Shown piece after piece: positions 20,114-28,730 of a stretch of DNA of 41,252 nt. The notes beneath the pieces are model-generated. The model was not told the origin of the DNA and searched no databases. It saw only the letters and a program-made list of their open reading frames with translations. Numbering within the stretch: the first letter of the stretch is position 1; every line of letters starts with the position of its first letter. The stretch comes from Saprospiraceae bacterium (GTDB lineage: Bacteria > Bacteroidota > Bacteroidia > Chitinophagales > Saprospiraceae): NCBI GenBank assembly GCA_026983735.1, contig JALSTN010000231.1:1-41252 (forward strand), read 5' to 3'. The translations under genes and the position numbers were made by a program.

Positions 20114-20890
20114 ATGAAATACATTCTTTTCAAAGAAGAGGAGGGCGTTGCAACCCTTACTTTTAATCGCCCCTCCAAGTACAACAGTGTCAATCAAGGG
20201 ATGGCCTTTGAAATCCAAGAACGCCTGGATTATATAGCCTCGAATAATGCCATAAGAGCTGTAGTAATCACCGGGGCCGGTAAAGCCTTTTGCGCGGGAC
20301 AAGATCTCGCTGAGGTCATTGATCCGGAAGGCCCTGAACTAAGAGATATCGTTAGCAAACACTACAATCCCATCATCCAAAAAATAACACAATTAAATCG
20401 ACCAGTTTTGGCTGCCGTCAATGGGGTAGCTGCTGGTGCCGGGGCTAATATCGCCTTAAACTGTGATATCGTCGTAGCAAAAAAATCCGCCTCTTTTATT
20501 CAAGCCTTTTCAAAAATTGGTCTAATTCCGGATAGTGGTGGAACTTATATTCTACCTCGCCTCATAGGTTACCAAAAGGCGCTAGCTGTTGCCTTGTTGG
20601 GAGATAAAATCAGTGCAGTTGAAGCAGAAAAATTGGGCATGCTCTATCGCGTATATGAAGAGGAGGACTTTGACACTTCTGTTCAATCACTTGCTGAAAG
20701 ATTAGCTCAAATGCCCACATATGGTCTTGCTCTAACTAAACAGGCCTTTCAATTGGGACAAAACCAATCCCTGGAAGATCAATTGATCATAGAGGGGCAT
20801 CTCCAAACCTTAGCAGGCAACTCCGAGGACTATAAAGAAGGGGTAAATGCATTTTTAGAAAAAAGAAAACCCATTTTTAAAGGTTTTTAA
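20114..20890 (+). CDS. enoyl-CoA hydratase/isomerase (PaaG-like)
   Basis: 'RAVVITGAGKAFCAGQDLAEV', 'LAAVNGVAAGAGANIALNCDIVVA', 'FSKIGLIPDSGGTYILPRLIG'. Confidence 0.92.
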   Translation: MKYILFKEEEGVATLTFNRPSKYNSVNQGMAFEIQERLDYIASNNAIRAVVITGAGKAFCAGQDLAEVIDPEGPELRDIVSKHYNPIIQKITQLNRPVLAAVNGVAAGAGANIALNCDIVVAKKSASFIQAFSKIGLIPDSGGTYILPRLIGYQKALAVALLGDKISAVEAEKLGMLYRVYEEEDFDTSVQSLAERLAQMPTYGLALTKQAFQLGQNQSLEDQLIIEGHLQTLAGNSEDYKEGVNAFLEKRKPIFKGF

Positions 20891-20899
20891 AATCAATCT

Positions 20900-22078
20900 A
20901 TGAAATCATCACATATAGGAATAGCGGGGTCCGGAGCAATGGGCTCAGGCATCGCCCAAGTAGCTGCGACTGCCGGACACCCTGTTTTAGTCTACGACAT
21001 TTCACAGGATGCTCTTGATCGAGCTCAAAGTCACCTTAAGAAAATACTCCAACGACTCGTGGAGAAAGGACGCCTTACCGATAGTCAATCTGCTGAAATA
21101 TCCAATAGAATAACCTACACAAAGAACTTACACGACTTAAAGGATACGACATTAGTCATTGAAGCTATTATTGAACGCCTGGATATTAAATCTGAGTTGT
21201 TTATCCAACTGGAAGAAATCGTCTCTAAAGATACGGTATTGGCTACCAACACATCATCTTTGTCCATCACGTCCATCGCTGCAGCTTGTCAGCACCCCGA
21301 AAGAATAATCGGTTTGCATTTTTTTAATCCTGCCCCTTTGATGAAACTGGTAGAAGTTATTCCTTCCCTACAAACCGACCGATCCTTACCCTCTAAGATG
21401 ACTCAACTTATGCAACTCTGGGGAAAATACCCGGTTGTCGTTAAGGATACACCGGGTTTTATTGTAAACAGGATAGCGCGGCCTTACTATGGAGAAGCGC
21501 TTAAGATATATGAAGAAGGCCTGGCGGATATCCCAACGATAGACGCAGCCATGACGGAAATCGGCAACTTTAGAATGGGGCCTTTTACTTTAATGGATTA
21601 TATCGGAAATGATGTAAATTACACGGTGGCATATACAGTATTTCAAGCTTTTTATGGTGACCCGAGGTATCGCCCCTCGATTCTTCATAAACGGATGAAA
21701 GAAGCAGGATACCTAGGAAGAAAATCAGGAAAAGGATTTTATGACTATGACACAAATAAAAACCTAATCCCCATTGCGTCTATCGGCAATACAATGCTGA
21801 CTAAAGAAGAAATAGCCCATAGGATCATTTGCATGCTCATCAATGAAGCAGCCGACGCATTGTATATGGGAGTGGCTTCCAAAGAAGATATTGATATAGC
21901 AATGACAAAGGGAGTGAATTACCCCACAGGCCTTCTTGCCTGGGCCGATGAAATCGGAATCAAAGAGTGCGTCAAAACGATGGATGACCTGTTTGGATGG
22001 TATCGCGATATGCGGTATCGCTGCTCTCCGCTTTTGAGAAAGATGGCTCTGCAGAACCAAAATTTCTATCCCTCATAG
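20900..22078 (+). CDS. 3-hydroxyacyl-CoA dehydrogenase (PaaH-like)
   Basis: '[28 protein letters not shown]', '[38 protein letters not shown]', '[16 protein letters not shown]'. Confidence 0.93.
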   Translation: MKSSHIGIAGSGAMGSGIAQVAATAGHPVLVYDISQDALDRAQSHLKKILQRLVEKGRLTDSQSAEISNRITYTKNLHDLKDTTLVIEAIIERLDIKSELFIQLEEIVSKDTVLATNTSSLSITSIAAACQHPERIIGLHFFNPAPLMKLVEVIPSLQTDRSLPSKMTQLMQLWGKYPVVVKDTPGFIVNRIARPYYGEALKIYEEGLADIPTIDAAMTEIGNFRMGPFTLMDYIGNDVNYTVAYTVFQAFYGDPRYRPSILHKRMKEAGYLGRKSGKGFYDYDTNKNLIPIASIGNTMLTKEEIAHRIICMLINEAADALYMGVASKEDIDIAMTKGVNYPTGLLAWADEIGIKECVKTMDDLFGWYRDMRYRCSPLLRKMALQNQNFYPS

Positions 22079-22079
22079 A

Positions 22080-22793
22080 CTACTGGGATTGTTTCTGCTT
22101 TCTTTTCTTTTGGAGGTATCGGAATAAAAGGTACAACAAATAAATGTGTATTAATCCAAACACTTGAAACCCGATCAGATAATAAGGCCAAGGCCCCATC
22201 ACCAAAGGATTATTCGCCAAGGGCTTCTGACATAAATAAATGTAATTACTTCCTATGAAATAGTTGACAATTCCAACAAAAATCAAAAAAGCATTTCCTA
22301 CCAAATACCCGTACAACCAGCTTCTCTTCCGTATATCTCTCTTTTCTACAAAAAAGAAATACAACGCCATAACTATAATAACTGCATGCCCCAAATAATA
22401 CTCCACCAACAGCCAAATCGTACCGTCTCCATGGGTGAGCTCCGGAGTTAGAAAACTCTGAAATGCGCCCGCCATTCCTAAGAGTAAAAGAAACTCGTAG
22501 AGCACCTGATTAAATCGAAACAACAAGATAATCGTCACTATTCTGGAAAAGGAGCACATTTGTAAAGGCAGTGAAGTCTTGATATCCCACATGCCGGTTT
22601 GATGGAGATAATACTGCATATAAATTTCTCTAAGTATAAGTAGAGTACCAATAACCCATTTGAGCTTTTGCCCCCCATCCTTGCTTTTCTTTCCCAGATA
22701 AAAAACAAAAATCAGAGCGAATAGGAGGGATAGCATCCCCTCCCACCAGAGGGCACTAAATATTTCTACCGTTGCGTGATGATCCATGAGCAA
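22080..22793 (-). CDS. YwaF/TIGR02206-like integral membrane protein
   Basis: 237 aa, ~6 TM, 'LPLQMCSFSRIVTIILLF', 'HGDGTIWLLVEYYLGHAVIIV'. Confidence 0.75.
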   Translation of the reverse strand: MLMDHHATVEIFSALWWEGMLSLLFALIFVFYLGKKSKDGGQKLKWVIGTLLILREIYMQYYLHQTGMWDIKTSLPLQMCSFSRIVTIILLFRFNQVLYEFLLLLGMAGAFQSFLTPELTHGDGTIWLLVEYYLGHAVIIVMALYFFFVEKRDIRKRSWLYGYLVGNAFLIFVGIVNYFIGSNYIYLCQKPLANNPLVMGPWPYYLIGFQVFGLIHIYLLYLLFRYLQKKRKQKQSQ

Positions 22794-22863
22794 AGCGTTT
22801 TACAGTATCGAAAATAAAGTTATGTTGTGCGAAAAGTTGGCTTCGCATTTGTTTCAATAACAA

Positions 22864-23475
22864 TCAGTGTAATTTGGGATGAAAGGGAGTATTCAGCAAT
22901 ACTTCCCGCTCTCTTTCTATCCACCAGTGGAGACGCTCCCGTACGTCTTCATCCTTAAAATATTTTCTAGCCATTTCTATGAACAGTGTGCCATGGGTTG
23001 ACTCAGCTCGCCATAACTTATCATAATACGTCTTCATAACCTCATCACTGAGATGCTCTGAGAGCGTTTTAAATCGCTCTACGCCTCGCACCTCTACTAC
23101 CCCACTGACAATTAATCGATCCAAAAAACGCTCATCTCTACCATGTCTACACAGACCATGCAATGCTTGCATATAAACATCTTTTTCTATCTTATGAGGA
23201 AGTCGTAGTCCTCTCTTTTCAAGGAGATCATAGACTTTTTGGAAATGCTCAAGCTCTTCTATGGCTGTCTCAATAAGCTCCGGTATAATCTCTGTTCGAT
23301 CCGGATACTTAGCCACAAAACTCATCAACATACTAGAAGCTTTGCGCTCACAATTCGCATGATCGATAAGAAAAGCATCAAAATCTGCCAAAACTGCATC
23401 AACCCATGCCTTAGAAGATGGCTCTAGATCTTCTATACTAATCCACAACTCTGTTAATACACTGGACTTACACAT
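22864..23475 (-). CDS. miaE: tRNA-(ms2io6A)-hydroxylase MiaE-like
   Basis: 'FLIDHANCERKASSMLMSFV', 'AIEELEHFQKVYDLLEKRG', 'RAESTHGTLFIEMA' di-iron ExxH-type motifs. Confidence 0.85.
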   Translation of the reverse strand: MCKSSVLTELWISIEDLEPSSKAWVDAVLADFDAFLIDHANCERKASSMLMSFVAKYPDRTEIIPELIETAIEELEHFQKVYDLLEKRGLRLPHKIEKDVYMQALHGLCRHGRDERFLDRLIVSGVVEVRGVERFKTLSEHLSDEVMKTYYDKLWRAESTHGTLFIEMARKYFKDEDVRERLHWWIEREREVLLNTPFHPKLH

Positions 23476-23599
23476 TACGCATAAACATAATATAAATAAT
23501 TAACAGTACAATGACTGTCACGACAATTAGAATACGAAAGAATTTTCGCTCTTGTTGTCTAAGCGCCCTTTCCTTTTGGATTTTTTTCTTTCTCTTCAT
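23468..23599 (-). CDS. small single-TM basic membrane protein (43 aa), not in supplied ORF track
   Basis: hand translation MKRKKKIQKERALRQQERKFFRILIVVTVIVLLIIYIMFMRNV*; stop overlaps the miaE ATG by 8 nt. Confidence 0.55.
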   Translation of the reverse strand: MKRKKKIQKERALRQQERKFFRILIVVTVIVLLIIYIMFMRNV

Positions 23600-23710
23600 T
23601 GCTTGGTAATATTTTGCCAACAATTTTTATAAAAAAGTAATGATTGGATCAGCCATAAAGTTAGAAAAAAATATCATATAGAGGCGCTCTTAATTGAAAA
23701 AATACAATTT

Positions 23711-25026
23711 TTACCGATGGTTATAGTAAAAATCTACAATGCCGGGATCTGTAATAATATCTCTGGGCTGCATCTTATGCTTTAGAAAAACTCCTTGCAG
23801 AGTAGTACACCTACTTAGTGCAACATAGGTTTGGCCTGATTCAAAAGCTCCTTTCCCCAAGTCGATAAAAACACTTTCAAAAGTCTTTCCTTGACTCTTA
23901 TGAATCGTGAGTGCCCAAGCGAGTTTAAGGGGCAATTGGGTAAAAACGCCTATGGTTTTCATATCTATTTTGGTCCCATCTTCTGAAAGCACATACTTGA
24001 TGAGTTCCCATTCTTCTCCTATAACTTTGATTTGCTTTTCCCCTGCCCCTTCATGAATTGTTACCACCACAGAGTTTTCCTTTAACTCGCTTATTTTTCC
24101 AATGGTACCATTGACATAATTCCCTTCTGAATCATTTCTGATAAACATAACTTGCGCTCCTAATTTCAACCGCAAAAAAACCTCTGTTGGAGTTCTTCGC
24201 TCGGGAAAGTCACCCTTAATTTTCGCTTCATATTGTCTTAACGGGCCTTCCAAAGTATCCAATTTCTTTTGGTTAATACTATCCGCTATCCGATTAGTCG
24301 TACACAGATATATAAAAGGAATCTCTGGAGGAGGTACTCTTCCTGCACGTTCATTTAGGACTTCCAAAATATCCCAATCCACTTCTCCTGTCCGCACGGC
24401 ATCCAAAATTCGAATAAAATGACGATCCCTTTGCCGATATACCGTGTTGAGCTCAATCATTTCAAACCCTGCCCCCAACGCATCAAATACTTGTGCGGAA
24501 AAAAACCATGGAGAGGTGTAATGCATCGCTAAGAACTGTCGTTCTTCAGGGGAACTGACTACCGGAGGGAGTTGAAAAAGGTCCCCAAAGAAAATCATTT
24601 GCACCCCTCCGAAAGGCATGCCATTTCCTCTATTGACCCTTAAAAACAGATCTATAGCGTCCAATAAATCTGCCCGAACCATTGATACCTCGTCGATGAT
24701 GATCGCATCAAGAGAGGTAAATAGTTTTCGATTTCTACGTTTCTTTATATGTTTATTAATGTGCAGGTGTGCTGGAAATCCAAAAAAGGAATGTATGGTT
24801 TGCCCTTTCACATTAACAGCAGCTATTCCTGTAGGCGCTAAGACTACTACACGTTTTTTAGTGGTCCTCCGAAATAGTTTTAGGAGTGTAGACTTCCCTG
24901 TTCCTGCCCTGCCTGTAACAAAAAAATGACGGGACGTGTGCTCCATCTGCTCAAGTGCATACTTAAAGTCCCGATCCAACACCATCGGCCCAGAACGAAA
25001 CGGATGATTATTTTTTTCTCGTGACA
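23711..25026 (-). CDS. PIF1/RecD-like superfamily 1 helicase
   Basis: 'FFVTGRAGTGKSTLLKLF', 'APTGIAAVNVKGQTIHSFF', 'IIDEVSMVRADLLDAI', 'FGDLFQLPPV', 'LAWALTIHKSQGKTFESVFIDLG', 'TYVALSRCTTLQGVFL'. Confidence 0.9.
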
Positions 25027-26066
25027 TAGAGATATACCGGAAAGTGATCACTATACCCACCCTGCCACGCATCTCCTACAAAACTGCGTTTGGGGTATCC
25101 TTTGTACTTACCCATTGGGTTAATCATAAAACGATGGTTGTAAATCTTCGTCTTGACGTATTTCCAGCCTTGATCAGCCACCAACAATGGATAAGACACA
25201 ATGGCTTGGTCAAACAAACTCCAGGCATCTCGATAGGCTGTAGTCCCAATTCCAGATTTGTAATATCCGTATGTTGTGTTAAATAGACCTGTATCCTTAG
25301 CCCCCGTTTTATCCGGAGAAGCTTTGAGAAACTGAAGAATACTCTCATTGTTGGGGTTGTCATTAAAATCACCCAATACGATAATCTTCGCATGCGGATT
25401 TTTAGTGTATATCTTATCTATAATGCGCCGGGCAACAGCGGCAGCAGAATCCCTCTTAGATCGGGAGACCTCTTCCCCCCCACTCCTGGATGGCCAGTGG
25501 TTAATCAAAAAATGCATGGGCTCCCCTAACAATTTACCCTCTACATGCAATACATCCCTCGTATAATCCCTACTGCCATCATGGCGAAACAAGGTTACGG
25601 ATTTAGTCTCCACATTGGTAGGAACAAAATACTTTGGTTGATACAGTAGGGCCACATCGATCCCTCGTTCATCCGGCGAATTGCGATGTATAATCTGGTA
25701 ATCCCTTTTATCCACCCGCTCCTGTTTAACCAAATCCTTTAGCACTCCTATATTCTCGACTTCACTTACACCTAAAACCGCTACTCCATCTGGAGTGATT
25801 TCCGTCCCTATCCCTGAAATCACCTCCGCTAATCTAGTCAACTTTTCATAATAAATTCTCGTACCATAATGACGCTTGCCTGAAGGAGTAAATTCCGTAT
25901 CCCAGACGCCTTTATTGTCAATGGTATCAAAAAGATTCTCTAAATTCCAGAATCCAATACAAGCCACTTCCCTACCCTGTCGGGCATCAGAAGCCGCAGT
26001 CATCCTCTTACTGCCCGTACATGCAGCTAAGACAATCAGCCCCAAAACAAAAAATCCCACCCTCAT
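25008..26066 (-). CDS. endonuclease/exonuclease/phosphatase family lipoprotein
   Basis: 'VACIGFWNLENLFDTIDNKGVWDTEFTPSGKRHYG', 'IIVLGDFNDNPNNESI', 'GGYSDHFPVYLYV'; lipobox 'VLAAC'. Confidence 0.88.
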   Translation of the reverse strand: MRVGFFVLGLIVLAACTGSKRMTAASDARQGREVACIGFWNLENLFDTIDNKGVWDTEFTPSGKRHYGTRIYYEKLTRLAEVISGIGTEITPDGVAVLGVSEVENIGVLKDLVKQERVDKRDYQIIHRNSPDERGIDVALLYQPKYFVPTNVETKSVTLFRHDGSRDYTRDVLHVEGKLLGEPMHFLINHWPSRSGGEEVSRSKRDSAAAVARRIIDKIYTKNPHAKIIVLGDFNDNPNNESILQFLKASPDKTGAKDTGLFNTTYGYYKSGIGTTAYRDAWSLFDQAIVSYPLLVADQGWKYVKTKIYNHRFMINPMGKYKGYPKRSFVGDAWQGGYSDHFPVYLYVTRKK

Positions 26067-26250
26067 TTGAACTATATATTATTACTGAACAATACCTACA
26101 TGGATGAGCAGCAGACACAACTCAACCCAAAACGCTAAATACACATGATTATGGAACATGAACTGAAGTCATACGACATCTCCTCCACTTTTTCCATGAT
26201 TCAATGGACGAAGGTAGAAAATTCTTCTGTCACTTCTACTATCTTAAACA

Positions 26251-28728
26251 TTACAATTTTGTAAAAGGATGTATCTTAGACTTTCCGTGGGTATCCATTA
26301 ACCTTAATGTATAATGACCCGGTATCAAATCTTGAATGGATATGAAATGGACGACTCCTCCCAAGTTTCCATGGAGTAAAACCCTTCCCATGATATCTAC
26401 TATTTCATACTGACATACTCCCCTATCTTGAATTTTTACATTGAGGTATTCCTTTGCCGGATTAGGGTAAACTACAAAGTCCAATCCATTATCTTCCGGT
26501 TCCCTTGTAGCAGTAGGATCTACCTTGAAGTCCGCCATCCAAGCCCCTCGTCCATGTGTAAATACAAATAATTTATTATCGGTTGGCCGTATTTTGATCT
26601 GGAAAACTGCGACATTGGGTATGGCCGTATCTCTCAGCCAATGCACGCCACCATCGACAGAGGTATACACTCCATAATCCGTACCGGCAGCCAGTTCATA
26701 AGGGTCCATTTCAGAGACGGCAATATCGTTTACAGGTAAAAATGCAGGTAGATCCCCTGAAGCATTTACCCATCGAGGCTGTTGTCCAAATGCCTCTTCA
26801 ACATGCCAGATTCTCGGTTGCCCCGACACACTAGAAAAGCAGACATATAGGGAACTCGAATCTCTCGGATCCAAAATGATATTTCTCAAAAAAGCATTTC
26901 GAAGAATACGAGGTTGATTTTCCGTCAGTTTAACTCGCCTTCGAATCTCATTCATCTGTACATCATCATAACGAAAGAGCCTTCCATTGCTGCCACCAGC
27001 AAAAACCGTTGTTTTATCTTCACGGGAGACGATCAACCCGGCATAAGGACTGGAGGTCAAAGTGTCTATTGCTGTCCAGTAGTCTCCATAACTCTTCGTA
27101 TACCATATCGCCTTGGACTTCATGAATATCAACTCTTTGGAGTTTTGGTCATTCATATAAAACGGAGCGATGAAGTAGTTTCCTCCACTCGAAATTCCAT
27201 TACTCTTACCTGAGACGTAGCTTATTCTAGGGGGCGAACTATGAAAATTATAGGTTCGAAATATATTTCCATTTTGAGTGGACATAAATACCACCTCAGA
27301 GTTATCCTTTGCAACAGCACAAAAACCTCCATCAGCGCCTATTACCTTCATAAAAGCTTGAGACTTTACGGTACCTGATGTGGTCCCATTGTCTTGGGCT
27401 CCCCCGATAACTCTATCTTCATCCGGAAAGTAATCCCCGGCGTAATATTGGGTAACATTAAATCCTGTACGCAAACTTCCCCCATATTCAAACTCCTTAT
27501 CCAAATACAGATATTCATCCATACCTCCGTCATGTGTCGATATGAAATGGTCGGGATCTAGGGGATCAAAATAATACAAATGTTTATCAGCATGGCTACT
27601 CTGGAGGGTTTTCCAACTCTTTCCCCCATTATACGTGGCCATCATTTGGATATTACCATAAATCACTACATTGGGTCTTTCGGGATGTATTTGCAAGGTA
27701 TGTGTATACCATGCGTAATTGGTATTCATTCCCGGAGGATTGGCCAACTTCCACGACTGACCGTGATCTTCAGACCGAAGGATACCCAATAACCTTGTGC
27801 TTCCTTTGTCTTCTAACGCAGCATACATATTGTCCGGAAAGGAGTCACATACAGCTAGCTCAATTCTCCTGAATTTCTTCTTTCCCAAGTCAGGAAATGC
27901 TAATTTGGTCCAATGCTTTAAATCAGATTCCTTAGAGGTAAATATTCCTTGTTCCTTAACGGCGATCAACACCGTAGAATCCTTCAATACTTCAATATCT
28001 GTGCAATCCTCAAAATATACTCTATTAAATGATGCTCCGGCATCTCTAGATACATATACACCTGAAGGAGAAACAACGTACAAGGTATTTTTATCTGTTT
28101 GGGAGCATACAATTCTCCATGTCCTAAACAACCCATTTTGCTGAGAACCCGGCAATAGCTCAAAATGCTTTCCACCATCCATGCTTTTGAAAACACCTAC
28201 ACCATCTACTCCTGCAGAATTGGCTGCAACTTCACCTGTAGAAAAGTAAATAATGTCCGGATCGAATGGATTCTGAGTAATGTAGGTGACAGACATATTC
28301 TGTTCCTTATCCAAAAGCGGCTTCCAAGTAGACGCATTATCAAATGTCTCCCAAAGACCTCCGGAAACACTGCCCGCAAAATGATGATCCGGATCCCTGG
28401 AATCAATTAAGTATGCCCTGGACCTACCACTTATATTGGACGGTCCCATTTCGACCACATTGAATAGGTGCGACTCTTCTCTTAACTGTGTATTTTTATT
28501 ATACAAAATAGTCTTCCTATAGTACAAACTCAGATTCTCCGGCACATCATCGGATTCTCTGTACTTGAAGCGCTTCAAATCCTTCTCCCATCCGGGGTCA
28601 TTGGGAGATTTTTTATAAGAAACAGAGTCTGCTGGTTTTGAGTAGTAACAACATTCATATTGTAATCCAATTGCAAACAACAAGATAACAAACAAGGTTA
28701 AGATCAAATAAAACTTTAGGTTCTTCAT
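26251..28728 (-). CDS. secreted Asp-box (BNR/sortilin-like) beta-propeller protein with T9SS type A sorting domain
   Basis: 'SMDGGKHF', 'SRDAGASF', 'SEDHGQSW', 'YNGGKSW', 'SVDGGVHW'; C-term 'FVVYPNPAKEYLNVKI...GHYTLRLMDTHGKSKIHPFTKL'. Confidence 0.88.
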   Translation of the reverse strand: MKNLKFYLILTLFVILLFAIGLQYECCYYSKPADSVSYKKSPNDPGWEKDLKRFKYRESDDVPENLSLYYRKTILYNKNTQLREESHLFNVVEMGPSNISGRSRAYLIDSRDPDHHFAGSVSGGLWETFDNASTWKPLLDKEQNMSVTYITQNPFDPDIIYFSTGEVAANSAGVDGVGVFKSMDGGKHFELLPGSQQNGLFRTWRIVCSQTDKNTLYVVSPSGVYVSRDAGASFNRVYFEDCTDIEVLKDSTVLIAVKEQGIFTSKESDLKHWTKLAFPDLGKKKFRRIELAVCDSFPDNMYAALEDKGSTRLLGILRSEDHGQSWKLANPPGMNTNYAWYTHTLQIHPERPNVVIYGNIQMMATYNGGKSWKTLQSSHADKHLYYFDPLDPDHFISTHDGGMDEYLYLDKEFEYGGSLRTGFNVTQYYAGDYFPDEDRVIGGAQDNGTTSGTVKSQAFMKVIGADGGFCAVAKDNSEVVFMSTQNGNIFRTYNFHSSPPRISYVSGKSNGISSGGNYFIAPFYMNDQNSKELIFMKSKAIWYTKSYGDYWTAIDTLTSSPYAGLIVSREDKTTVFAGGSNGRLFRYDDVQMNEIRRRVKLTENQPRILRNAFLRNIILDPRDSSSLYVCFSSVSGQPRIWHVEEAFGQQPRWVNASGDLPAFLPVNDIAVSEMDPYELAAGTDYGVYTSVDGGVHWLRDTAIPNVAVFQIKIRPTDNKLFVFTHGRGAWMADFKVDPTATREPEDNGLDFVVYPNPAKEYLNVKIQDRGVCQYEIVDIMGRVLLHGNLGGVVHFISIQDLIPGHYTLRLMDTHGKSKIHPFTKL
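26340..26350 (+). repeat. RTATGAAATGG motif copy (inside beta-propeller paralog 1, read as HFI)
   Basis: atatgaaatgg. Confidence 0.8.
27540..27550 (+). repeat. RTATGAAATGG motif copy (inside beta-propeller paralog 1, read as HFI)
   Basis: atatgaaatgg. Confidence 0.8.
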
Positions 28729-28730
28729 CC

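Noticed and set aside
25008-25026. Overlap between the PIF1-like helicase start and the endo/exonuclease/phosphatase 3' end as a possible functional fusion
   Set aside because: Short 19-nt overlap of co-directional genes is common; no evidence beyond translational coupling.
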